Assembly: GCA_003222275.1 (NCBI GenBank)
Contig: QHVJ01000034.1
Location: forward strand, 1 to 37,694
DNA length: 37,694 bases
Reading direction: 5' to 3'
Source of the DNA: Acidobacteriota bacterium
Lineage (GTDB): Bacteria > Acidobacteriota > Vicinamibacteria > Fen-336
Numbering within the stretch: position 1 is the stretch's first letter; each line of letters begins with the position of its first letter. Position numbers and translations under genes: made by a program. Under the pieces are notes generated by a model. It was not told where the DNA came from and did no database searches. It saw only the letters and a list, made by a program, of their open reading frames with translations. Shown here in pieces: positions 16,940-24,449 of the stretch.

Positions 16940-19906
16940 ATGGGCAGGCTTGCGTCCTTCCTCCGAGTCGGGGCCGCCGGCGTCGGGCTGGCGCTTTGTG
17001 GGGCGGCGCCGCTGTTCGCCCTCGACCCGGTGCGCGCGCCCAGCCGTTACGGGCACGACGTCTGGCTCACCCGTGACGGCCTGCCCCAGGAGTTCGTCCA
17101 GGCCATCACCCAGACTCGCGACGGATATCTCTGGATCGGGAGCCTGGGCGGGCTCGTTCGTTTCGACGGTGTCCGTTTCACCGTCTTCGACCCCGGCAAC
17201 ACCCCTGGCCTGAGGGACGCTCGTATCCTGGCGCTGTGCCCCGCCCGCGACGGCACCCTCTGGATCGGGACCGCGGCGGGAGGGGTGGCCCGCATGGAGC
17301 ACGGGGTCATCCGACCCTTCGAGCCTCCCTCCGAGTCCGGCGACCGCTCGCTCAAGTACGTTCGCTCTCTCCACGAGAGCGCCGACGGCAGCCTGTGGGT
17401 CGGGACGAGCGGGGGCGGCCTCCGGCGGTTCCGGCAGGGGCGGCGCGTCGAAAACGAGGAGCCCGTCTCCCCCGGGCACACCGTCACCGCCGTCCACGAG
17501 GACCGCTGGGGGAACCTCTGGTTCGGCACCACCGAGGGACTGGCCGTGCTGAAGGCAGGACGCCTGGTCCGCTACGGCGCGGGCGAGGCCCTGCCCCACG
17601 GCTTCGTGTACTTCATCTTCGAGGACCGCGCGGGATCGATCTGGGTGGGCACCCGGGGCGGCCTCACGCAGATCGAGAATGGCGCCGTCACCGTCTTCAC
17701 CCGCAGAAACGGCTTCCCGGCCGACGCGGCTCGCACCATCTGGGAGGACCGCGACGGGAACCTGTGGGTTGGAACGCTCGGGCAGGGACTCCTCCGCAAG
17801 AGCGGGGACAGGTTCTTGTCCTTCACGAGCCGTGACGGCCTCTCGAACGACCACGTGACCTGCCTCCACGAGGACCACGAGGGCAGCCTCTGGGTGGGCA
17901 CGCAGAGGGGCCTCAACCGGATCAAGGACGTCCCGTTCACCAGCTACACGACGCGCGACGGCCTCTCCCACGACGCGGTCAACTCGATCCTGCGGACCCG
18001 CGACGACGGCATCTGGGTGGGCACGGACGGCGGAGGCCTGGACCGGATCAAGGACGGGCAGGTCCGCGTCTTCACCGCTCGCGACGGCCTGGGCAGCAAC
18101 TACATCGGTCCCCTCTTCGAGGCCCGCGACGGCAGCCTCTGGGCCGGCGGCGACGGCTACGTCAGCCGGATCGCCGCGGGCCACGTGACGACCTATCGTA
18201 CCGACGCCTCGGGCGAGCGGCGCTTCGTGTCGCTCCTCGGCGAGGACGAGCAGGGTCGGCTGCTGGTGGGCGCCGGCGACCGGCCCCTGCTGCGGTTCGA
18301 CTCCGGCCGGCTCGTCCCGTACGACGCGGCCACCGACCGCGGCCAGTACCGCTTTTCGGTGATGCGTGACCGGAAGGGCGCGCTGTGGTTCGGCACCGTG
18401 GAAGGCCTGGGCCGGTTCCAGGATGGCCGCTACACGCTCTACACCGAGAAGGACGGCCTGCCCGACGACACGGTGCACTCCGTGTACGAGGACAGCGCCG
18501 GTACGCTCTGGATCGCCACCACCGCCGGCCTGTGCCGGTTCAAGGACGGGCGTTTCGTGAGCTTCGCCGGGCAGGGCGGCCTGGGCGCCGGCGTCGTCTC
18601 GCAGGTCCTCGAGGACGACGGTGGCTCTCTCTGGATGAACGGCCGGCGTGGCATCGTCCGGGTCCGCAAGCAGGACCTGGACGCCTACGCGGAGGGAGCG
18701 CTCCCGGCGGTCTCGTTCACGGTGTACGGCGTCGAGGACGGGATGGAGAGCGCCGACTACAACCCCTCCTACATCCAGCCGGCGGCGGGCAAGACCGCCG
18801 ACGGCCGTCTGTGGTTCGCCACGACCAAGGGGGTCGCGGTCATCGATCCCCGCCGCCTGCAGTCCAACCGGCTGCCTCCCCCCGTCGTGATCGAGCGCGT
18901 GCTGAGCGACGACGATCCGGTCCCGCTGGAGCCGGGCGCCCGGGTGGGGCCGGGCCGCAAGAAGTTCGAGTTCCACTACACCGCGCTGAGCTTCGTCTCG
19001 CCGGAGAAGGTGCGCTTCCGGTACATCCTGGAGGGCCTCGATCCCGCCTGGACCGCCGCCCACGACCGCCGCACGGCCTACTACACGAACCTTCCGCCGG
19101 GCCGGTACCGCTTCCGGGTCGCCGCCGCGAACAACGATGGCGTCTGGAACGAGGAGGGCGCTTCGTTCGCGTTCGAGCTGCAACCGCGCTTCCATCAGAC
19201 GCGCGCGTTCCAGGCCCTCGTGCTCGCGGCGCTGCTCCTGGCGGGATGGACCGTCCACCGGCTGCGCGTGGCGAGGATGGAGGCCCGCTTCGCCACCGTC
19301 ATGACCGAGCGCAACCGCATGGCCCGCGAGCTGCACGACAGCCTGGCCCAGGGCCTGGCCGGGATCGCCCTCCACGTGGGCGCGCTCCGCCAGTCGGAGC
19401 GGGAGCTGACCGAGGGAGCGAGCCGGCACCTGAGCACGATCGAGCGCCTGGTGCAGAGCAGCCTGGCCGAAGCCAAGGGCTCGGTGTGGGACCTGCAGCC
19501 CGAATCCCTGCGCGAGGGGGACCTGCCCGCCGCGCTCGCGTCGATGGCCCGCGAGCTGACCGCCGACACCACGATGAAGACCGTGCTCGAGGTGAAGGGA
19601 ACGCCCCGGCGTCTGGGTCGTCAGGCCGAGCGCAACGTCTTCCGCATCGGCCAGGAGGCGGTGACCAACGCCCTCAAGCACTCGCAGAGCGAACGGGTGG
19701 ACATCCTGCTCTCGTTCGAGGGCGACCGCGTCGAGCTGAGGGTGCGGGACCACGGCCGGGGGTTCGACCCGGCAGTGGCGCCCGCGGCGAGCAGCTTCGG
19801 CCTGACCAGCATGCGTGAGCGCGCGCAGCAGATCGGCGGCCGCGTCACCATCACCAGCCACCCCGGCCAGGGCACCGAAGTGATCCTCCAGGCGCCGATT
19901 TCCTGA
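16940..19906 (+). CDS. Beta-propeller/Y_Y_Y sensor histidine kinase
   Basis: The 988-residue protein starts with a signal/anchor segment (VGAAGVGLALCGAAPLFA). Residues about 60-625 are repeats with the core LW(I/V)GT.GGL.R...G, the two-component-regulator propeller family, which would form one or two large periplasmic sensor propellers. A Y_Y_Y domain (about 673-750, FEFHYTALSF through YYTNLPPGRYRFRVAAAN) and one membrane helix (about 755-775) follow. The cytoplasmic part has a HisKA_3 dimerisation domain with phosphoacceptor H799 (ARELHDSLAQG) and a HATPase domain (N-box GQEAVTNALKHS, then DHGRGFD and GLTSMRERA). There is no receiver or DNA-binding domain, so it needs a separate regulator, most simply the divergent NarL-type gene. 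In Bacteroidetes this sensor architecture usually detects glycan fragments, which fits the neighbours. ATG at 16940 gives the full signal segment. Confidence 0.93.
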   Translation: MGRLASFLRVGAAGVGLALCGAAPLFALDPVRAPSRYGHDVWLTRDGLPQEFVQAITQTRDGYLWIGSLGGLVRFDGVRFTVFDPGNTPGLRDARILALCPARDGTLWIGTAAGGVARMEHGVIRPFEPPSESGDRSLKYVRSLHESADGSLWVGTSGGGLRRFRQGRRVENEEPVSPGHTVTAVHEDRWGNLWFGTTEGLAVLKAGRLVRYGAGEALPHGFVYFIFEDRAGSIWVGTRGGLTQIENGAVTVFTRRNGFPADAARTIWEDRDGNLWVGTLGQGLLRKSGDRFLSFTSRDGLSNDHVTCLHEDHEGSLWVGTQRGLNRIKDVPFTSYTTRDGLSHDAVNSILRTRDDGIWVGTDGGGLDRIKDGQVRVFTARDGLGSNYIGPLFEARDGSLWAGGDGYVSRIAAGHVTTYRTDASGERRFVSLLGEDEQGRLLVGAGDRPLLRFDSGRLVPYDAATDRGQYRFSVMRDRKGALWFGTVEGLGRFQDGRYTLYTEKDGLPDDTVHSVYEDSAGTLWIATTAGLCRFKDGRFVSFAGQGGLGAGVVSQVLEDDGGSLWMNGRRGIVRVRKQDLDAYAEGALPAVSFTVYGVEDGMESADYNPSYIQPAAGKTADGRLWFATTKGVAVIDPRRLQSNRLPPPVVIERVLSDDDPVPLEPGARVGPGRKKFEFHYTALSFVSPEKVRFRYILEGLDPAWTAAHDRRTAYYTNLPPGRYRFRVAAANNDGVWNEEGASFAFELQPRFHQTRAFQALVLAALLLAGWTVHRLRVARMEARFATVMTERNRMARELHDSLAQGLAGIALHVGALRQSERELTEGASRHLSTIERLVQSSLAEAKGSVWDLQPESLREGDLPAALASMARELTADTTMKTVLEVKGTPRRLGRQAERNVFRIGQEAVTNALKHSQSERVDILLSFEGDRVELRVRDHGRGFDPAVAPAASSFGLTSMRERAQQIGGRVTITSHPGQGTEVILQAPIS

Positions 19907-19922
19907 GAACCCCTCACCCCTG

Positions 19923-19947
19923 CCCCTCTCCCCAGAGGGGAGAGGGG
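19923..19947. terminator. 11-bp perfect hairpin between convergent genes
   Basis: CCCCTCTCCCC (19923-19933) and GGGGAGAGGGG (19937-19947) are exact reverse complements around a 3-nt loop. It lies 17 nt after the sensor kinase stop and about 100 nt from the stop of the convergent TonB receptor, so it could end transcription in both directions. There is no T run after it. Similar C/T-rich inverted repeats occur between genes in many GC-rich bacteria, so it may also be a dispersed repeat. Confidence 0.55.
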
Positions 19948-19987
19948 ATTGTCAGGCTATCGCCGAAGCGTCTCCAAGACCTGCTCA

Positions 19988-20024
19988 GCCTCTGCGGCCT
20001 CTGCGTTTCTCTGCGGCCTCTGCG
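19988..20024. repeat. Tandem CTCTGCGGC intergenic repeat
   Basis: Four short units follow each other: GCCTCTGCG (19988-19996), GCCTCTGCG (19997-20005), TTTCTCTGCG (20006-20015) and GCCTCTGCG (20016-20024). Read on the minus strand this is the CGCAGAGGC type of element that recurs between genes in many environmental genomes and often extends false reading frames with HAEAAEKRR-like tails. It lies between the convergent ends of the kinase and receptor genes. Confidence 0.6.
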
Positions 20025-20049
20025 TGGAAAGGCAAATCTCTCACACGTG

Positions 20050-23000
20050 CTAGAACTCCAGCTTCAAGGCGAGCTGGATCATCCGGTTCGCGAAGGAAGT
20101 GGCGGTCGAGCCGAAGTTCGTCGAGTTCCGCGTGTGCGTGATCTTGCCGAACGCGGGATCGCTCATCCTGAGCACCGGCATCGCGAAGTGCGGCGTGTTG
20201 GTCACGTTGAACGCCTCGACCCGGAGCTGCAGGCGCACGTCGTTCTTCACCGGGATGAACTTGATGAGCCCCATGTCGAGGTTGTAGTACCCCGGCCCCC
20301 GGATGATGTTGCGGCCGGCATCGCCGGCCAGGAGCGTCTTGCCGTCCGCGGCGCGGCTGGCGACGAACGCGGTGGTGTCGAACCAGTGGTCGACGCTCCG
20401 CTCCGACGAGGAAAGGTTGGGGTCGTGCAGCAGGTTCGGGCGCGCGTCGCCGCCCGGGATCGAGCTGCCTACGGTGACGGTGCCGGGCATCCCCGAGCGC
20501 GCCACGAACAGGCCGCTGGCCTGCCAGTTGCCTAAGAGCGCCCTCAGCGCGCCGCCGCCGGAGCCGCGCTTCCCGTAGGGCAGGTCGTAGACGTAGCTCA
20601 GCGAGAAGCGGTGCGGCACGTCCCAGTCCGAGGGTCCGCGGTTCTGTTTCACATCGAAGATGTTCTGCACGCCGCCGCTGACGCTCGAGTCGAACATCGC
20701 CGAGCTCACGGTGTCGATCGACTTCGACCACGTGTACGACGCGAGCAGGAACAGGCCCTGGCTGAATCGCTTCTCCAGCTTGAACTGCCCGGAGTGGTAC
20801 GTCGAGTCGCCGATGGCGCGGACGTCCTGCACCTGCCCGACCCCCGGGAAGGGCGCGGGCGTGCCGTCGGGCCGGGCCTGGTTGATGTTGACGAGGAAGG
20901 GCAGCCGGTGGCCCTGCGATCCGACGTAGGCCGCCTCGAAGAGCACGCCGCCCGGCAGCTCGCGCTGCACCGCCGCCGAGTACTGCAGCGAGTAGCCCGT
21001 CTTGAGGTTCTTGTCGATCGTCTTGACGTCGTAGCCCGTGGGATACGGACCCGGCTCCGGGAGGGAGGGCGGAGCCGGGTCGGAGAACTTCCACGCGTCG
21101 TACAGCACCGCCTGCCGGTAGAACGGCGGGTTGTGGCGGACGTCGTCGCGCTTGGCCGTCTCGGGCGAGTAGAAGACGCCGAAGCCGCCGCGCAGGGTCG
21201 TCTTGCGGTCGAGCTGGTAGGCGACGCCCACGCGGGGAGCGAAGTCCTTCTGGTCCGGGTTGACGATGTAACGCGAGACGCCGTCCTGGCCGGCGATCAG
21301 CATCCGGCCCTGGTCGGGATCGAACATCGACAGCTCGTTGGTCGGGCTGAAGAACGGTGTCCCGTAGTCGTAGCGGATGCCGAGGTTCAGCGTCAGCTTG
21401 TTGTTGACCTTCCAGTCGTCCTGCACGAAGGCCGCGTACTGCCGGTCGTCGAGGATGGGGCTGCCGAAGCGGCGCCCCAGGTAGCTGAAGCTCGGACGGC
21501 CGAGGAGCAGCGAGGCCAGCTCGTTGCCCTGCCACCAGGAGAACTGATACGAGGTCCCGTAGTTTCCGACGTAGAACGCCCCGGCCGGGAAGACCGCGAA
21601 GTAGTCGTCCTCCCGGCGCCGCCGGTACTCGGCCCCGAACTTCAGCGCGTGCCGGCCCAGGTTGTAGGTCAGGGTGTCGTTGAACTGCCAGAACGTGTTC
21701 TTGAAGTAGAGCGGCTTCCAGTCGTCGCCACCCATCCCGGTGTAGGCGTCGAGGTACATGATGGGCAGGCCCGAGGAGAGGACGTCCCGGTTCACGCCGC
21801 GCAGGCCGTTGGCCTCGGCCAGGTTCCGCCCCTGCGCGTTCGATTCCACGTCCAGCTCGTAGCGGTGGAAGCCGATGCGGGCCTCGTTGACCAGCCGCGA
21901 CCCGAACAGATGTACGTGGGAAAGGACCGCGTTGTAGTTGCGGTCGACGTGGGTGCCGCCCTGGATGATGCCGCGGCTGTCGTCGTTGACGCCGCGGGCC
22001 AGTCCCGGCAGCGGGCCGTCCGGCCGCGACATCGCGTCGCTCGTGAACAGCCGGCTGTGGTTCATCCGGAAGCGGAGGAACACGTGGTCGGCCGCGGACA
22101 CCACGTGGTCGACACGGAAGCCTCCCTCGTGGCCTTCGATCCGGTGGTTCTGGCGGACGAAGTAGTTCCCGAGCGGGTAGCCCTCCGGCAGGTTGGGCAG
22201 GTCGACCATGTTCAGCAGCGTCCAACCGAAGCGATCCCACCGGTCGGGAGGAATGATGTTGTTCGAGAAGGGCACATTCCCGCCGGTAGCCGGGTCGTAG
22301 ATCACGGTGCCGGGCAGCAGCGACGAGAAATCGCCGCGCCGGAACGGCTCCTCGGGCACGTTGGCAAACGCCTCCGTCACCTTGCGTACGGTCTGGCCCT
22401 GGTAGTCGACGAAGAAGAACGTCCGGTCCGTGCGCAGGGGGCCGCCGAGCGTGAAGCCGAACTGGTTCTGCTTGAGGGGCGCCTTCTGGGGGTCGACCGG
22501 GTTGCGGAAATAGTTCGCGGCGTTGAAGGCGTCGTTGCGGTGGAACTCGAAGGCGCTGCCGTGCACGGCGTTGGTGCCGCTCTTGGTCTGGATCGAGATC
22601 ACGCCGCCGGCGGTATGCCCGTACTCGGCGGAGAAGACGGAGGTCAGGACCTTGAACTCACTGATCGCGTCGACGTTCGGGCGGAGATCCACGTCGGACT
22701 CCCGGACCGATGACATCTGCACGCCGTCGAGCGTGACCGAGTTCGACTCCGGCCGCGCGCCGTTGACGGAGAAGGTGACGTTGGTCGTGGCCCCGCCCTG
22801 GTCGTTCGACGTGTCCTGGACGCCGTTGCTCAGAAGCAGGAGCGAGAAGAAGTCGCGGCCGTTGAGGGGCAAGGCCTTGATCTCTTTCTCCTGGACGATC
22901 TGGTTGACGTCGGGCTGGTCGGTCTGCAGCAGCGTGGCCGCCCCGGACACCTCCACGGTCTCTTCCATCCGACCCAGCTCGAGCGCGATGTCCGTTCGCA

Positions 23001-23322
23001 GCTTCTGGTCGACGATCAGCGTCACGGGCCCCACGACCTTGGTCTTGAAGCCGTCGCGCTCGACCTTGACGTCGTACCGGCCGAGCGGCATGTTCGGGAA
23101 GCTGTAGGCCCCCGCCGCGTCGGTCTTGCCGGCGCGGCTGAAGCCCGTGTCGCGCTGGGTCGCCGTCACCGTGGCTCCCGCAACCACGCCTCCCCCGGGG
23201 TCCGTGACCGTCCCCAGGATCGAGCCGGTCGTGAGCTGCGCCTCGAGGGCCGTGGCCCCGAGCAGGACCAGGGCCGCGAGGTGCAAGGGCCAGAGCCGTT
23301 CCCATCTCAGCCGTGCCGTCAT
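20050..23322 (-). CDS. Oar-type TonB-dependent outer-membrane receptor
   Basis: The 1090-residue protein has a signal peptide (LAALVLLGATALEAQ) and then a carboxypeptidase-regulatory-like beta-sandwich (about 32-110, GSILGTVTDPGGGVVAGATV), a plug domain (about 120-235, with IKALPLNGRDFFSLL and VNGARPESNSVTLDGVQ) and a large beta-barrel. It ends in IQLALKLEF with a terminal phenylalanine, the usual outer-membrane assembly signal. This is the Oar/CarboxypepD_reg type common in Acidobacteriota, thought to take up large or complex substrates using TonB energy; no SusD-like lipoprotein is adjacent. GAGGAGG lies about 5 nt before the ATG at 23322. It is divergent from the MDR-aldehyde dehydrogenase operon with 92 nt between starts, suggesting common control. 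The ligand is unknown. Confidence 0.9.
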   Translation of the reverse strand: MTARLRWERLWPLHLAALVLLGATALEAQLTTGSILGTVTDPGGGVVAGATVTATQRDTGFSRAGKTDAAGAYSFPNMPLGRYDVKVERDGFKTKVVGPVTLIVDQKLRTDIALELGRMEETVEVSGAATLLQTDQPDVNQIVQEKEIKALPLNGRDFFSLLLLSNGVQDTSNDQGGATTNVTFSVNGARPESNSVTLDGVQMSSVRESDVDLRPNVDAISEFKVLTSVFSAEYGHTAGGVISIQTKSGTNAVHGSAFEFHRNDAFNAANYFRNPVDPQKAPLKQNQFGFTLGGPLRTDRTFFFVDYQGQTVRKVTEAFANVPEEPFRRGDFSSLLPGTVIYDPATGGNVPFSNNIIPPDRWDRFGWTLLNMVDLPNLPEGYPLGNYFVRQNHRIEGHEGGFRVDHVVSAADHVFLRFRMNHSRLFTSDAMSRPDGPLPGLARGVNDDSRGIIQGGTHVDRNYNAVLSHVHLFGSRLVNEARIGFHRYELDVESNAQGRNLAEANGLRGVNRDVLSSGLPIMYLDAYTGMGGDDWKPLYFKNTFWQFNDTLTYNLGRHALKFGAEYRRRREDDYFAVFPAGAFYVGNYGTSYQFSWWQGNELASLLLGRPSFSYLGRRFGSPILDDRQYAAFVQDDWKVNNKLTLNLGIRYDYGTPFFSPTNELSMFDPDQGRMLIAGQDGVSRYIVNPDQKDFAPRVGVAYQLDRKTTLRGGFGVFYSPETAKRDDVRHNPPFYRQAVLYDAWKFSDPAPPSLPEPGPYPTGYDVKTIDKNLKTGYSLQYSAAVQRELPGGVLFEAAYVGSQGHRLPFLVNINQARPDGTPAPFPGVGQVQDVRAIGDSTYHSGQFKLEKRFSQGLFLLASYTWSKSIDTVSSAMFDSSVSGGVQNIFDVKQNRGPSDWDVPHRFSLSYVYDLPYGKRGSGGGALRALLGNWQASGLFVARSGMPGTVTVGSSIPGGDARPNLLHDPNLSSSERSVDHWFDTTAFVASRAADGKTLLAGDAGRNIIRGPGYYNLDMGLIKFIPVKNDVRLQLRVEAFNVTNTPHFAMPVLRMSDPAFGKITHTRNSTNFGSTATSFANRMIQLALKLEF

Positions 23323-23369
23323 CGTGTCCTCCTCACCGCGAAAAGGTAGCGAGGGGCACGAAGCCTGTC

Positions 23370-23387
23370 ACCTGCCGAACGGCAGGT
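23370..23387. promoter_or_regulatory. 8-2-8 palindrome, candidate operator
   Basis: ACCTGCCG-AA-CGGCAGGT is a perfect 18-bp inverted repeat in the 92-bp space between the divergent receptor and MDR-aldehyde dehydrogenase genes, 28 bp before the ATG at 23415 and 48 bp before the receptor start at 23322. Its symmetry and position suit a dimeric repressor or activator acting on both genes. An RNA hairpin in the leader of the plus-strand transcript is the alternative. Confidence 0.5.
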
Positions 23388-23414
23388 CTCCTCGCGGGCC
23401 GGCGGGGAGACCCT

Positions 23415-24449
23415 ATGGCCATGAAGGCGGTCGTCATCCGCACGCCGAACCGCGCGTTCTTCCGCGACGAGGCCGATCCGAAGGCCGGTGACGGCCAGGT
23501 TCTCGTCAGGGTCGCCGTCGCCGGCGTCTGCATGAGCGACGTCGAGGTGATGAAGGGCACGCGGCCGCTCCCCTACGTCAAGTACCCGATCATCCCCGGC
23601 CACGAGTGGTGCGGGACGGTGGAGGAGGTCGGCTCGGGAGTCAAGCGCGTGGCCGCGGGTGACCGCGTGGCGGTGGAGGGCCACAACTTCTGTCGCGCCT
23701 GCGCCTGGTGCAGCCGGGGGGAGACGAACCTCTGCGCCTCGTACAACGAGATCGGCTTCACGCTCCCCGGGGGCTTCGCCGAGTACGTGGCGGTGCGGGC
23801 CGACCTCGCCCACCCCTTCGCGAAGGCGCTGCCCTTCGAGGCGGCGGCGATGGTCGAGCCGTTCGCCTGCGTCGTCCACGGCGCCCAGCGGGCCCGGATC
23901 CATCGGGAAGACACCGTCGTGGTCGTGGGACCGGGGACGATCGGATTGTTGGCGGTGGGCTGGGCGGCGATGGCACGGCCGGCCCGGCTGGTGGCCATCG
24001 GCCTCGACCGAAGCAACGAGGCCACGGCTCGCAAGATGGGAGCCACCGATTACTTCACCGTCAAGGACGAGCCGGTGGCGAAGGTCCGCGAGATGACCGG
24101 CGGCGCCGGGGCGGACGTGGTGTTCGAGGCGGCGGGGAGCGAGGCGGCGGTGACGCTCGCCCTGGACCTCGCTCGGCGCGGAGGCGCGGTCATCCTCTCC
24201 GGCATCGCCGGCGGCAACCGGCGGATGCTCCTGGAATCCGACGTCTTCTCGCTGAAAGACCTGCGGGTCGACGGTGTGTTCGCCTACACGACGGCCAGCT
24301 TCGAGCAGGCGCTGCGCATCATCGAGTCGGGCAAGCTCGACGTGAGGCCTCTCGTCACCCATACGCTCCCCCTGCGGGAGTTCGAGAAGGCCTTCGACCT
24401 GCTCTGCAACCGCCCGGAGGCCGTGGTAAAGGTTATGCTCAAGCCGTGA
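23415..24449 (+). CDS. Zinc-dependent MDR dehydrogenase (paralogue 2), candidate pentose dehydrogenase
   Basis: This 344-residue medium-chain dehydrogenase has catalytic zinc ligands C39 (VAGVCMSD) and H63-E64 (PGHEW), structural-zinc cysteines C93, C96, C99 and C107, and the nucleotide loop VGPGTIGLLAVGW. Two starts are possible: ATG at 23415 and ATG at 23421; comparison with the paralogue at 11802, which starts KAVVI right after its first residue, slightly favours 23421, while GGGGAGA upstream serves either. Its stop overlaps the GTG of the semialdehyde dehydrogenase (GTGA), so the two are co-translated. Because its partner performs the last step of oxidative pentose degradation, the most economical role is the first step, NAD(P)-dependent oxidation of an aldopentose to its lactone, as done by zinc MDR enzymes in Sulfolobus. 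This is inference; a polyol substrate is also possible. Confidence 0.87.
   Translation: MAMKAVVIRTPNRAFFRDEADPKAGDGQVLVRVAVAGVCMSDVEVMKGTRPLPYVKYPIIPGHEWCGTVEEVGSGVKRVAAGDRVAVEGHNFCRACAWCSRGETNLCASYNEIGFTLPGGFAEYVAVRADLAHPFAKALPFEAAAMVEPFACVVHGAQRARIHREDTVVVVGPGTIGLLAVGWAAMARPARLVAIGLDRSNEATARKMGATDYFTVKDEPVAKVREMTGGAGADVVFEAAGSEAAVTLALDLARRGGAVILSGIAGGNRRMLLESDVFSLKDLRVDGVFAYTTASFEQALRIIESGKLDVRPLVTHTLPLREFEKAFDLLCNRPEAVVKVMLKP

Noticed and set aside
16913-19861. A 982-residue open frame on the minus strand opposite the sensor kinase
   Set aside because: It mirrors the repeated, GC-rich codons of the propeller repeats; it has no recognisable domain, and the plus strand has clear kinase motifs throughout.
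20611-22713. A 700-residue plus-strand open frame inside the TonB receptor gene
   Set aside because: It is antisense to a receptor with full domain order and shows Arg/Val/Asp-rich low-complexity sequence typical of shadow frames.
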